A stretch of 64,000 nt of DNA from an uncultured Bacteroidales bacterium (GTDB lineage: Bacteria; Bacteroidota; Bacteroidia; Bacteroidales; F082), in contig ONKA01000003.1 in NCBI GenBank assembly GCA_900318265.1, positions 124,001-188,000 of the forward strand, in the 5' to 3' direction. Every line of letters begins with the position of its first letter. Position 1 is the first letter of the stretch. Positions 45,010 to 54,760 of this stretch are shown here, piece after piece. A program made the translations under genes and the position numbers. The notes beneath the pieces were generated by a model. It was not told the DNA's origin and did no database searches. It saw nothing but the letters and a program-made list of their open reading frames with translations.

Positions 45010-46263
45010 ATGGAAAGAAGAAAAGAAAGAATCCTGCTCTGTCTCTGCCATCTTTCTGGCAATGAGCAGAAATATGTACAAGAAGCATTTGACACCAACT
45101 GGGTAGTGCCGCTTGGCCCTAATGTAAATGGTTTTGAAGACGACCTTCAGAAGTTTGTCGGAGAAGGAAAAGAAGTCGTGGCTCTTTCTGCTGGTACGGC
45201 AGCCGTTCATCTTGCTTTGCTAGCTTGTGGCGTATGCTCTGGTGATGAAGTGCTAGTGCAGAGTTTTACTTTCTGTGCCTCTTCGCACCCTATTACTTAT
45301 TTGGGCGCGACGCCAATTTTCATTGACTCTGAGAAGGATTCTTGGAACATGGATCCAGATTTGTTGGAAGAGGCTATTAAGGATAGAATCGCCAAGACGG
45401 GAAAAACGCCGAAGGCCATTGTTCCAGTGGCACTTTATGGTATGCCATACGATATAGACCGCATCATGGAGATTGCCAACCGCTATGGCATTCCTGTAGT
45501 GGAAGATGCCGCTGAGGGTTTTGGCTCCAAGTGGAAAGGTCGCGTCTTGGGCACTTTCGGCAAGTTCGGTGTGCTGAGTTTCAATGGCAACAAGATGATT
45601 ACCACTTCTGGTGGAGGCGCTCTCGTATGCGAGGACAAGGCTTCAAAGAATAACATCCTGTGGTATGCTACCCAAGCTCGTGAAGCCTATCCTTATTACC
45701 AGCATGAAGCCATCGGCTACAACTATCGTATGTCCAACATCTGCGCAGGCATAGGTCGTGGCCAAATGACCATTGCTGATGAACACATCAGACATCATCA
45801 GAAACTTGCCGCACTTTATTCAGAACTGTTTAAGGATGTGGATGGAATTGAGTTCCACGCCAATCCAGATAGCCGCTATGATTCCAATTATTGGTTGAAT
45901 ACCATCACTATCGATCCTGCCATAAAAGTGAAAGGCCAAGAGCACGCCTATAAGACCGTCATTACTGGTGCAGTGGGCGGTGCTGCTGGTGTTATCCATG
46001 CTGTTGACAATCCTACCACTGATTGTCAGCCCAATGACAATGTGGAGGCCTTGCGTGTGGGTCTAGATGCACTGAATATCGAGTGCCGACCTTTGTGGAA
46101 GCCCATGCACAAGCAACCTGTTTACAAGAATGCTCCTGCTTATGTCAATGGCGTATCGGAGGATTTGTTTAAAGTGGGTATGTGCCTGCCTTCTGGACCG
46201 TATGTGACCGAGGATGATGTTAGGTTTATTGTTGATGCGATTAAGGAATTGATTATCCGATAA
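45010..46263 (+). CDS. DegT/DnrJ/EryC1 sugar aminotransferase (PglE-like)
   Basis: 417 residues, PLP fold type I. The PLP lysine is K195 in SFNGNKMITTSGGG; GTAAVHLAL and EDAAEGFGSKWKG are family marks. Together with the dehydratase it should yield a UDP-4-amino-4,6-dideoxy-GlcNAc (bacillosamine/Qui2NAc4N-type) sugar. The free 4-amino group is where an acyl group could be added. Confidence 0.88.
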   Translation: MERRKERILLCLCHLSGNEQKYVQEAFDTNWVVPLGPNVNGFEDDLQKFVGEGKEVVALSAGTAAVHLALLACGVCSGDEVLVQSFTFCASSHPITYLGATPIFIDSEKDSWNMDPDLLEEAIKDRIAKTGKTPKAIVPVALYGMPYDIDRIMEIANRYGIPVVEDAAEGFGSKWKGRVLGTFGKFGVLSFNGNKMITTSGGGALVCEDKASKNNILWYATQAREAYPYYQHEAIGYNYRMSNICAGIGRGQMTIADEHIRHHQKLAALYSELFKDVDGIEFHANPDSRYDSNYWLNTITIDPAIKVKGQEHAYKTVITGAVGGAAGVIHAVDNPTTDCQPNDNVEALRVGLDALNIECRPLWKPMHKQPVYKNAPAYVNGVSEDLFKVGMCLPSGPYVTEDDVRFIVDAIKELIIR

Positions 46264-46324
46264 TGCTCGGCGGCGAATTCGAAATAGACCTCAACACACA
46301 ATAAATAGTGTAAAGTCGATAATT

Positions 46325-47416
46325 ATGTTAAGCGAAATAGGTAGTAATTTCTGGATTAATCCGAATGACGGTAAAAACGGATGTACTTTAGGTACTCCTT
46401 ATTCATTATTTGGATATAAAGGTAGCGATTATGTGTGGATGTCAACAGGGCGTTCGGCAACACGATTGGTGTTGCAAACGATAGAGGAACGTAACCCTAA
46501 TGTGAAGAAAGTGGCTTTGATTCCTCCGTTTACTTGTTACACGGTTATCGATCCTTTTATCGATTTCGGATACGAAATCCATACCTTGCCTCTTTCGTTA
46601 GACTTAAAAACTTCGCCAGAAGAAATTTTGCAAAGTGTGGAACTGACGGGGGCTAAGGTCCTGTTGGTGCATCGCTATTATGGTTTCGATACTTTGCCTG
46701 GATTCAATAAGGTTGTTGAGACGTTGAGAAGTAAAAATGTGGTTGTTATCGAGGATAGCACACAATGCCTATATAGTGGATTTGAATTGTCGGATGCCGA
46801 TTATTTCGTGGGCAGTATCAGAAAATGGTGCGGGGTGCCTGATGGCGGATTCGCGATATGCAGGGATGGAAGTTTCGAGCACAAGCCAGAGTGTTCTGAC
46901 GAAGAGATGGTTGAAGCCAAACGCATCGCTTCCGAATTGAAATACCAGTTCTTGTTTGAAGGTAAAGGAGACAAGCCTACTTTCAAAGCCAAGTACCGTG
47001 AAGCTGAAGGATTATTGGGCAACCAAAATGAGTTGTATTTGATAGGGAAGCTGTCAGCAAAGATACAAGCAGAATTGGATGTTGACATGTTGAAACAAAA
47101 AAGAAGGGAAAACTACAGCGTGTTGTTGAATGGATTGAGTAATGTTTTTGGTTTATCCATCCTTTTTAATCTATTGCCCAATGGGGTGACACCACTGTAT
47201 TTCCCGATCCTTGTGGATAACAGGGAACAATGGCAGGATTTGTTGTCTGATAACGACATATATGCGCCTGTTGTATGGCCCAAACCTGGTCGTTGTCCCC
47301 AAATAGATGATAATACTCAAAAGATTTACGAGAAAATCCTCTGCATCCCCATTGACCAACGATATGGGATAGATGATATGGAACGTGTTGTTAACGTGAT
47401 AAATAATAGGAAATGA
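46325..47416 (+). CDS. DegT-like PLP-dependent protein, divergent
   Basis: 363 residues of the fold-type-I PLP pattern: STGRSATRLVLQ near the start, VVIEDSTQCLYSG (cofactor Asp), and K167 in GSIRKWCGVPDGGFAI as the likely PLP lysine. It differs strongly from the gene at 45010 and lacks a recognisable sugar-nucleotide specificity. Codon use is AT-rich from here on. Its stop overlaps the ATP-grasp start (ATGA), so the two are translationally coupled and probably act on one substrate. Confidence 0.72.
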   Translation: MLSEIGSNFWINPNDGKNGCTLGTPYSLFGYKGSDYVWMSTGRSATRLVLQTIEERNPNVKKVALIPPFTCYTVIDPFIDFGYEIHTLPLSLDLKTSPEEILQSVELTGAKVLLVHRYYGFDTLPGFNKVVETLRSKNVVVIEDSTQCLYSGFELSDADYFVGSIRKWCGVPDGGFAICRDGSFEHKPECSDEEMVEAKRIASELKYQFLFEGKGDKPTFKAKYREAEGLLGNQNELYLIGKLSAKIQAELDVDMLKQKRRENYSVLLNGLSNVFGLSILFNLLPNGVTPLYFPILVDNREQWQDLLSDNDIYAPVVWPKPGRCPQIDDNTQKIYEKILCIPIDQRYGIDDMERVVNVINNRK

Positions 47417-48528
47417 AAACAAAAATCGCCGTGATAGGTGCCAACTATCAGTATTTGTCTTTTTATAAACAAACTAAGGCTTTGGGGTATGAGATTTATT
47501 CCTTTGCCAGAGCCATTGATGATAACCCTTGTTGGGAGATTGCAGACCATCATTACGATCTTGCATTTAAGGATATGGACAAAATTCTTGAAGTGTGCAA
47601 GAAAGAAGGGGTACAAGGAGTGACAACGTTCTTGTTAGAATCTGCATTGCCGTGTATGTATTTTGTAGCAGAAGGATTAGGAACACCTTGTAATTCAAAA
47701 GAATGTCAAGAAATAACAGCCAATAAGTTCAACATGCGCGAACAGATGCGCAAATATGGGGTCAGTATCCCTTCTTATCAACTCGTTCGTTCAAAAACAG
47801 ATAAAATAGACATACCTTATCCTATTATAGTGAAACCAGCCGATAATGGTGGAAGTAGGGGCGTCACTTTAGCAAAAACAGAAAAAGAGCTTGGAGTCGC
47901 ACTTGATCGCGCATTTGGTTATTCACCCAATCAAACGGTGTTGATTGAACAGTTTATTGAAGGCAGAGAATTCAGCGTTGAATCAATAACTTGTAAAGGC
48001 CGGCATCATGTTCTTCAGATCACAGATAAGGTGACGACAGGTGCCCCGTTCTTTGTAGAATTGGCTCATCATCAACCTGCTGATTTGACTGATAAACAAC
48101 GTCAAGATATCACCAACCTTACCATACAGATGTTAGATGCTTTGAAGATCGAAAATAGTGCAGGTCATACTGAGATTAAAATGGATGCCAATGGCGTTCC
48201 TTATATCATCGAAATGGGCCCTCGAATGGGAGGTGGTTATATCTCCTCTGATTTAGTTAGGTTATCCACGGGTTATGATTATGTGAAGGGCGTTTTGGAG
48301 GTGGCTACAGGGCAATTTGTTGAGCCTGTGTTTGGTGAACAAAAATGTTCTGGTGTATATTTCCTTTGTGAAGAAACTAAAGATAAGGTGTTGCCTTATA
48401 TTCAAAATCGTGATAATTATCCTTTCATTTTTGATGCTGACATTTGGGGGAAAATTCAACCCGTGAAATGTAACAGTGACCGAGGAGGATACTTCATTTA
48501 TCAATCTGACAAAAAAATAGAATTGTAA
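47413..48528 (+). CDS. ATP-grasp ligase, first copy
   Basis: 371 residues: a pre-ATP-grasp domain (KIAVIGANYQYLSFYKQ), then the ATP-grasp fold with PIIVKPADNGGSRGV, IEQFIEGREFSVES and a magnesium-site stretch VPYIIEMGPRMGGGY. Enzymes of this type activate a carboxylate as acyl phosphate and join it to an amine (or thiol). The acceptor is unknown. Very AT-rich. Confidence 0.85.
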   Translation: MKTKIAVIGANYQYLSFYKQTKALGYEIYSFARAIDDNPCWEIADHHYDLAFKDMDKILEVCKKEGVQGVTTFLLESALPCMYFVAEGLGTPCNSKECQEITANKFNMREQMRKYGVSIPSYQLVRSKTDKIDIPYPIIVKPADNGGSRGVTLAKTEKELGVALDRAFGYSPNQTVLIEQFIEGREFSVESITCKGRHHVLQITDKVTTGAPFFVELAHHQPADLTDKQRQDITNLTIQMLDALKIENSAGHTEIKMDANGVPYIIEMGPRMGGGYISSDLVRLSTGYDYVKGVLEVATGQFVEPVFGEQKCSGVYFLCEETKDKVLPYIQNRDNYPFIFDADIWGKIQPVKCNSDRGGYFIYQSDKKIEL

Positions 48529-48548
48529 TAATAATAAAATAGCAACCA

Positions 48549-49811
48549 ATGGAGACTTTACAAGGAAAAAAACTACTTTTTCTCGGGGGGTCGTCTATAA
48601 TGATAGATTCTGTGCTTAAAGCAAAGAATATGGGTTTATATACCATTGTGACAGATTTGCATGGTGTTGAAAAAGCACCTGCAAAACGATATGCTGACGA
48701 GTATTGGGATATCAGTCTTATGGCTTACGACCAGTTGGTACCATTAATTAAAGAGAAAAAAATCGATGGTATATTAACGGGTTTTACGGATGCTTTTCTA
48801 CTGGCCTATCAGCATTTGTGTGAACTTACGGGGCTTCCTTGCTATGCTACTAAAGAAGTGTTTGAAACTACAATGGACAAAGCCAAGTTTAAGCAGCTGT
48901 GTCGCGATAATGATGTGCCAGTGATTCCTGAATACGATTTGGCTTCATTTAATCCAAACATCATTACAGAAAAGAACAAGGTGATTATCAAGCCAGTGGA
49001 TAATAGCGGCTCGAATGGAGTCATTCTTTGCGAAAGACCTGACGATTTTAAGCGATGTTTAGACTATGCTCTCTCGTTTTCTGCTAAAAAACAAGTGGTG
49101 ATAGAAAAATATATGGAAATAGACGGAATGTCTGTTTCCTATACTATTCAAGATGGTGTTTTATCGTTATCAACAACAGATGACCGACATGTCCATAAAT
49201 CCATAGACGGTTCGTCTGTAACCCACTGTAGTCTTTATCCTTCAAAATATACCGAAGTGTATATTGAAAAAATGGATCAGATTGTGCAAAAGATGTTTAG
49301 AACTGCTGGCGTAAAAAATGGCTTATTATCTGTCACGTTTTTTACTGACGGTTCAGATTTTTATGCGATGGAGATGGGACATCGTTTGTCTGGAGGTCAG
49401 CATTATACTTTCTCTCAATTTGAAAATGGTATAAATGCTCGTGACCTGTTGATTAATTATGCCATCACGGGAAGAATGGCAGATTTTTCAATTGCTGAAA
49501 AAGAAAACGCTCGTTTTACTCATACTTATTGTCACTTGTTCATATTAGGGAAAGAGGCTGTGATAGCGCGTTTTGAGGGACTTGATTACCTTAAGCAGCT
49601 CCCTGAAGTTAAACATTTATCACAGATGAAATTCGAAGGTGATAAAATTGGTGCTGATGGGACTTCAGCTCAAAAAGTAATTGGACTTCATATTAAAGTT
49701 GATGGGATAGATGAGTTGAAAGATTTGTTGGATAGAATAAAGCTTAATTTCCATATTTACGATGAAGAAGGAAACGATTTAACAATAAATTTTAATAGTG
49801 ATTTATTATGA
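48549..49811 (+). CDS. ATP-grasp ligase, second copy
   Basis: 420 residues with the same layout: a GKKLLFLGGSSIMIDSVLKA start, VIIKPVDNSGSNGVILC, VIEKYMEIDGMSVSYT and YAMEMGHRLSGGQHY. It is related to the first copy but longer at the C-terminus. Its stop overlaps the next start (ATGA). Two consecutive ATP-grasp genes suggest two amide bonds, or two subunits acting together. Confidence 0.83.
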   Translation: METLQGKKLLFLGGSSIMIDSVLKAKNMGLYTIVTDLHGVEKAPAKRYADEYWDISLMAYDQLVPLIKEKKIDGILTGFTDAFLLAYQHLCELTGLPCYATKEVFETTMDKAKFKQLCRDNDVPVIPEYDLASFNPNIITEKNKVIIKPVDNSGSNGVILCERPDDFKRCLDYALSFSAKKQVVIEKYMEIDGMSVSYTIQDGVLSLSTTDDRHVHKSIDGSSVTHCSLYPSKYTEVYIEKMDQIVQKMFRTAGVKNGLLSVTFFTDGSDFYAMEMGHRLSGGQHYTFSQFENGINARDLLINYAITGRMADFSIAEKENARFTHTYCHLFILGKEAVIARFEGLDYLKQLPEVKHLSQMKFEGDKIGADGTSAQKVIGLHIKVDGIDELKDLLDRIKLNFHIYDEEGNDLTINFNSDLL

Positions 49812-50704
49812 AATATTACACCATGCCAGAAACGCGTGCGTTTCTTGAAAGTATAGGGATGCCAGGCGGCGACCTTTACGATTTGCCAACCTCAGAAAAG
49901 CGCTTTCCTGACGGAGGCCAGTATCGTTTTGAAGTACCTGGTATCCAAGGACCAGCTGCAATGAAAGCCTTGCTGGAAGCCTTGGATGAATTCGGGATTC
50001 AAATTCACCGTGTGACCCAAACCAAGGGCATCATGTTCCTTACGGATGAGGAAATCTCAAAAATGGTGGAATACGCCAAAAAATGGAATGTCCAGCTTGT
50101 GCTAGCTTGCGGACCAAGAGCCACGACCGATACTTCTGCTTCCGTAAAAACCGAGGAAGGCCAACGCATGGGTTATCGTTTGCGTGGCGAAGAACAGATT
50201 GCCCGTGGCATAGAGGAGATACGTCGCGGTGCTCGGTTGGGGGTTCGTGGTTTCCTCGTTTATGATGAAGGTTTGCTTTGGGCTTTAGGAGAAGCTCGCA
50301 AAAAAGGTTTTATTCCTGCTGACTGTCACTTCAAAGTAAGTGCTCACAGCGGCCATGGCAATCCTTGTTCGGCTCATGTGTTAGAAACTTTGGGTGCAGA
50401 TTCAATTAACCCTGTACGCGACATCCAAGTGCAGATGTTGGCCGCTATGCGTGCTGCCATTGATGTGCCGATTGATTTGCATACGGAGAATCCGAAATCA
50501 AGCGGAGGCTTCATTCGTCACTATGAGGTACCTGACTTTATTCGTGTGGCTGCTCCGGTATATTTGAAGACTGGCGGTTCCGTTGCGGCTAACCATAGTT
50601 ATGACACTACCGAAAAAGAAGCTCGTCAACGTGCGAAGCAAGTTAGCCTCGTGAAGAGAGTGATTGACACATATTATCCCGATGCCATCGTTTCTCCAAA
50701 ATAA
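49808..50704 (+). CDS. TIM-barrel protein resembling the U32 family
   Basis: 298 residues. QYRFEVPGIQGP, GIMFLTDEEI, VQLVLACGPRAT, GFLVYDEGLLWAL and IDLHTENPKSSGGF occur in the order expected for an (alpha/beta)8 barrel. I place it near proteins annotated as U32 peptidases but do not see the cysteine set of the gene at 1176. In this operon it is coupled to an ATP-grasp gene and followed after 3 bases by an HpcH/HpaI lyase. The reaction is unknown. Confidence 0.5.
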   Translation: MKYYTMPETRAFLESIGMPGGDLYDLPTSEKRFPDGGQYRFEVPGIQGPAAMKALLEALDEFGIQIHRVTQTKGIMFLTDEEISKMVEYAKKWNVQLVLACGPRATTDTSASVKTEEGQRMGYRLRGEEQIARGIEEIRRGARLGVRGFLVYDEGLLWALGEARKKGFIPADCHFKVSAHSGHGNPCSAHVLETLGADSINPVRDIQVQMLAAMRAAIDVPIDLHTENPKSSGGFIRHYEVPDFIRVAAPVYLKTGGSVAANHSYDTTEKEARQRAKQVSLVKRVIDTYYPDAIVSPK

Positions 50705-50707
50705 GAT

Positions 50708-51844
50708 ATGAAACACCATCAGTACAATCCCACATACAAGTTTGTAAAAGATCCTGTTGACTTCAACAAATATACAGACCGCAGTTTGTTGCAGTATTGC
50801 CTTGGAGCAACGATGTATATGCCTGGCACCAAGGACTTTGCCCAGGCCATCATTGATAAGAAGTACCCTGGTCTCACCTCTATGGTGATGTGCTTTGAAG
50901 ATGCCTGTAAAGAAGAGGACGTGCCCGCTGCTGAACAGAATTGTATGAAGGTGCTTGAAACTTTGCGCAAAAAAGTGGAAAGCGGTGAGTTGGCCTACGA
51001 GGACATTCCACTCATTTTCTTTAGAGTGCGCAACGTGGAACAGTTCAAGCATTTTGTCAAGCTATTGCCAATTGAAACTGTGCCATACATTACAGGGTTC
51101 AACTTCCCGAAGTTTAACAGCCTTAATGCGGCCGCCTATATGGATCACTTGGTTGACATTAATGAACGAGCGGGTGAGGTGTTGTATGGCATGCCGATCA
51201 TAGAGGATTCTCGGGTGGCCTACAAAGAGAGTCGTCTTGATGAGTTGATTGCTGTGAAACGGGTTCTTGACCAAAATAAGGAGCTTGTGCTCAATGTGCG
51301 CGTGGGAGGTACCGATTTTTCCTCTTGCTTTGGTGTGCGTCGTGGCATCAACTACACCATTTACGACATCATGACGGTTTCAAACTGCCTGATGGACATT
51401 CTTAATGTCTTTACGCGCAACAACGACTACACCGTTTCAGGCCCCGTTTGGGAGTATTTCCGAGTTAATAAACGAATGAAAGGGCTAAATGAATTGCCCA
51501 AGGTCGATTTACAACAGACCATTTTGAAACGCAAGGCCATTGTAAACGATGCTGTGGATGGTTTGATGCGTGAATTGGTATTAGACCAAGCCAATGGCTT
51601 CATGGGCAAGACATGTATCCATCCTTCGCATTTGAATTACATCAATGGTATGTTGGCTGTAACAAAGGACGAATATGATGATGCCTATCAGATTATGCAT
51701 ACCAGTGGTGGTGTTATCAAAGGTACCAAGGGTATGAATGAGATTGGGCCGCACAAAAACTGGGCAGAAAAAATTATGATGCGCGCTCAAGCATACGGCG
51801 TGATTGAGAACGATGCTAGTTATATTGAATTGTTTGGAGAATGA
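50708..51844 (+). CDS. HpcH/HpaI aldolase / citrate-lyase-like protein
   Basis: 378 residues. The CitE-like barrel shows SMVMCFEDAC (metal Glu/Asp), FFRVRN, GFNFPKFN, PIIEDSRVAY and GKTCIHPSHLNYIN; the last is the stretch that contacts the CoA/ACP arm in CitE and malyl-CoA lyases. Members of this wider group make or cleave C-C bonds in malyl-, citramalyl- or related thioesters; a diverged branch occurs with ATP-grasp genes in other operons. It may make a hydroxy-dicarboxylate for this polysaccharide. Confidence 0.75.
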   Translation: MKHHQYNPTYKFVKDPVDFNKYTDRSLLQYCLGATMYMPGTKDFAQAIIDKKYPGLTSMVMCFEDACKEEDVPAAEQNCMKVLETLRKKVESGELAYEDIPLIFFRVRNVEQFKHFVKLLPIETVPYITGFNFPKFNSLNAAAYMDHLVDINERAGEVLYGMPIIEDSRVAYKESRLDELIAVKRVLDQNKELVLNVRVGGTDFSSCFGVRRGINYTIYDIMTVSNCLMDILNVFTRNNDYTVSGPVWEYFRVNKRMKGLNELPKVDLQQTILKRKAIVNDAVDGLMRELVLDQANGFMGKTCIHPSHLNYINGMLAVTKDEYDDAYQIMHTSGGVIKGTKGMNEIGPHKNWAEKIMMRAQAYGVIENDASYIELFGE

Positions 51845-51933
51845 AAAAAACACAATTTAATCAATAATTAATTTTTATTAAAACCACGTGAAATCAGCCA
51901 AACTGATTTATGGGTTAATTTAACAAATATAAT

Positions 51934-52836
51934 ATGACGATTATGATCCAAAAAATTCGGAGATTCTTGCTTTTGTTAAAGTATGGACCTAAAGATGCTA
52001 GTATGATTAGTCAAATGCCTGATGTGAATTTGAGCAAATCAGCTGTGTTTAGAGATATTTTGAAGTGCTTTTTCAAATATAATATGCGGAGCATTGAATA
52101 CAAAAAAGAAGGTCTTTGGAATTTATCACCTAAAGAAAAAGAATTAGTTGGAAAGAAGTATCTATTGCGTAAGGAATGGTCAAAAGACTTTTTTACCAAT
52201 CATAGGTTTCTAATTAAATGGTCATCGTTCAAGTATGAAGCTTCTCCGAGGCTGCAACAGAAAAGAATCGATGCATATTGTCGTAGATATAACTTGGGAG
52301 ACCATTGTTACGTCGGTCATGGCGTTTTAATAACCCGACATCATTATTCAGATGAAATAATAACAACAGGTACTCATTGCCATATTTCTGAAGGGGTCAA
52401 TTTGGACTATACAGGCGGACTTACGTTGGGTTATAAGGTTGGTATATCTGAAGGTGCAAAAATATTTACACATAATCATGTGGTGGATTTTTCTGGAGTT
52501 GATGCAAGTAAAGGTTGTTTAAAAACACCATTACTGATCCAGGATTATGTATGGATCGGTGCAAGAGCTATGATTATGCCCGGTGTGACCGAAATAGGTA
52601 GGGGTGCTGTGATTTCTGCCGATACTTGCGTTCGAACAAAAATTCCTCCTTATGCTATCGTTATGGGAAATCCTGCTAAGATAGTGGGTTTTCGAATGCT
52701 TCCTAAAGAAATTATTGAAAGGGAAAAAGAACTATACCCAGAAGAACAAAGATTGTCATTGGAAACACTTCAAGACAATTACCAAAAGTATTATTTAGGA
52801 AGAAAGAAAGAAATCAAAGAATGGAATAGACTTTAA
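51934..52836 (+). CDS. Left-handed beta-helix acyltransferase
   Basis: 300 residues. After a basic helical N-terminus the hexapeptide repeats run from about 115 to 250: YVGHGVLI, ISEGVNLDYTGGLTLGYKVGIS in pieces, VWIGARAMIMPGVTEIGRGA and the closing IVMGNPAKIVG. It resembles WbbJ-type O-acetyltransferases and N-acyltransferases of amino sugars. Being next to the ACP module, it is the best candidate to move the acyl group onto the sugar. Confidence 0.85.
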   Translation: MTIMIQKIRRFLLLLKYGPKDASMISQMPDVNLSKSAVFRDILKCFFKYNMRSIEYKKEGLWNLSPKEKELVGKKYLLRKEWSKDFFTNHRFLIKWSSFKYEASPRLQQKRIDAYCRRYNLGDHCYVGHGVLITRHHYSDEIITTGTHCHISEGVNLDYTGGLTLGYKVGISEGAKIFTHNHVVDFSGVDASKGCLKTPLLIQDYVWIGARAMIMPGVTEIGRGAVISADTCVRTKIPPYAIVMGNPAKIVGFRMLPKEIIEREKELYPEEQRLSLETLQDNYQKYYLGRKKEIKEWNRL

Positions 52837-52845
52837 AATTTCGCT

Positions 52846-53607
52846 ATGCAAAACTATGATATATACAATCCTTTTTCATTAAAAGGGAAAAAGATTTTAA
52901 TAACAGGAGCCTCGTCGGGCATTGGAAAAGGAGCTGCTATTGAGTGCTCAAAAATGGGGGCTAAAGTCATCATTACCGCCCGTAATGAGGAACGACTGCA
53001 AGAGACTTTACAACAGATGACGGGCGAGGGGCACGAAATACGTATCTGTGACCTTGCTAATAACAAAGCCATCAAAGAAATGGTTGATACTTTGCCAGAG
53101 TTGAATGGAATTGTTAACAACGCTGGTTTTACCATAACACGACCCGTTAGAAAAATCGAAGAAGAGGCATTTCAACAAATTATGCAAGTCAATACCATTG
53201 CCCCTATATTAACATTAAAGTATTTGTTGAACGCAAAAAAGTTATTAAATGGTTCGTCAATAGTATTTACTAGTTCTTTGGCCGGAATCGGAAGGATGTC
53301 TGTTGGTAATACTATGTATGGGTGTAGTAAGGGAGCGATAAGTGCTTTTATTCAAGGCGCAGCAAAAGAATTAGCACCGAAAGGTATTCGTGTCAATGCG
53401 GTGTGTCCGGCTATGGTTGAAACACAAATCCTCAGTGCGGGTGTAATAACTCAAGAGCAGGTTGAGTTGACGAAGAAATTATATCCTCTTGGAAGATTTG
53501 GAACGCCTGAAGATATAGCAAGGGCTATGGTGTTTTTATTATCGGATGCATCAACTTGGATAACAGGCGTTAACTTGTTGGTTGATGGGGGTAGGGCACT
53601 CTATTAA
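52846..53607 (+). CDS. SDR ketoreductase (FabG-like), first copy
   Basis: 253 residues, classical SDR. TGASSGIGKG binds NADP(H), NNAG is present, Ser in FTSSL, and Y158xxxK162 (YGCSK). It starts NPFSLKGKKILITG, the same beginning as the copy at 57114 (NPFSLEGKTILVTG), so the two are paralogues. Expected to reduce a 3-oxoacyl-ACP to 3-hydroxyacyl-ACP. AT-rich. Confidence 0.85.
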   Translation: MQNYDIYNPFSLKGKKILITGASSGIGKGAAIECSKMGAKVIITARNEERLQETLQQMTGEGHEIRICDLANNKAIKEMVDTLPELNGIVNNAGFTITRPVRKIEEEAFQQIMQVNTIAPILTLKYLLNAKKLLNGSSIVFTSSLAGIGRMSVGNTMYGCSKGAISAFIQGAAKELAPKGIRVNAVCPAMVETQILSAGVITQEQVELTKKLYPLGRFGTPEDIARAMVFLLSDASTWITGVNLLVDGGRALY

Positions 53608-53643
53608 GTAAATCATATTTATTCGAAACTAATAAAATTAAAC

Positions 53644-54759
53644 ATGTCATTTTTTAATTTGAAAAATATAAAGATTTCAGCAGTTGCTTCAGCTGTGCCG
53701 ACTGAAAAAGTTTTAGTTGAAAGTTTTTCTGACAGATTTGGCAAGGAGTATATCGAAAAATATATGGAAACAACGGGCGTGAAATCTTTCAGAAAAACCA
53801 AAAAGAACCAAACCGCTTCAGATTTAGCTTTTGTGGCGGCAGAGCATATTTTAAACGAGAAAAAGATTGATAGAGATAGTATCGGAGCTTTGATTTTCGT
53901 TGCTCATTCTACAGACTATCGTCGGCCCGCTACCGCATGCGTGCTTCATAAGCGATTGGGACTAAGGAAAGATTGTGCAGCATTTGATATTGGACTTGCT
54001 TGCTCGGCAGTTCCTTATGGCTTGTTTACACTAGGAAGTATGATGGAGAGCTCTGATATTGATAGGGCATTGCTTCTTGTTGGTGAAACACCGAATAAAA
54101 TTACAAACCCCGAAGATAAATCATCTTGTATGCTCATTGGGGAAGGTGGTGGGGCTTTCTTGATTGATAAAGACACATCGGATACTGCAATTAAAGGAAT
54201 TTCTGGTATTTGCAAAAGCGATGGGAGCGGATATAGGGCTATTATTTTGCCTGCTGGTGGATTTAGAAACCCTGATGCTCCTGATACGGTTTTTGAATGG
54301 ATGGATGGTAATAAAAGGTCATTGTATGATGTGACAATGCAAGGCGATGATGTTTTTTCCTTTACGATTTCAGATGTGCCTAGGACAATAAAAGAATACT
54401 TAAGTATCATTAATTCTGACATCTCATCGTATGATTGTATCGCGTTGCATCAGGCGAATCGATTAATATGTCAAATGCTTTGCAAAAAATTAAAAGCCGA
54501 TGCTTCTAGAATGCCATTATGTATGGATCGTTATGGTAATACATCTGCTGCTTCAATTCCAATTGTCCTTTCCGATACATATGGAGAAAGAGAAGAAGAT
54601 GAGATTATTAATGTTTTAATGAGTGGTTTTGGTGTGGGACTATCATGGGGAGTATGTAGCGCCCAGATTAATGTGAAGGACATATATCCTGTTATTGAAA
54701 CAGATGAGTATTTTAAAGAGGGAATTATAAATTCACCTGAAGATTATTATAAAGAATAA
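53644..54759 (+). CDS. Ketoacyl-ACP synthase III-like enzyme, first copy
   Basis: 371 residues with an intact FabH-type triad: C120 in GLACSAVPYG, His in ALHQANR, Asn in YGNTSAAS. KAS III condenses a starter acyl-CoA (or acyl-ACP) with malonyl-ACP. Paralogue of the gene at 56044. AT-rich. The next start is 1 base after its stop. Confidence 0.87.
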   Translation: MSFFNLKNIKISAVASAVPTEKVLVESFSDRFGKEYIEKYMETTGVKSFRKTKKNQTASDLAFVAAEHILNEKKIDRDSIGALIFVAHSTDYRRPATACVLHKRLGLRKDCAAFDIGLACSAVPYGLFTLGSMMESSDIDRALLLVGETPNKITNPEDKSSCMLIGEGGGAFLIDKDTSDTAIKGISGICKSDGSGYRAIILPAGGFRNPDAPDTVFEWMDGNKRSLYDVTMQGDDVFSFTISDVPRTIKEYLSIINSDISSYDCIALHQANRLICQMLCKKLKADASRMPLCMDRYGNTSAASIPIVLSDTYGEREEDEIINVLMSGFGVGLSWGVCSAQINVKDIYPVIETDEYFKEGIINSPEDYYKE

Positions 54760-54760
54760 G

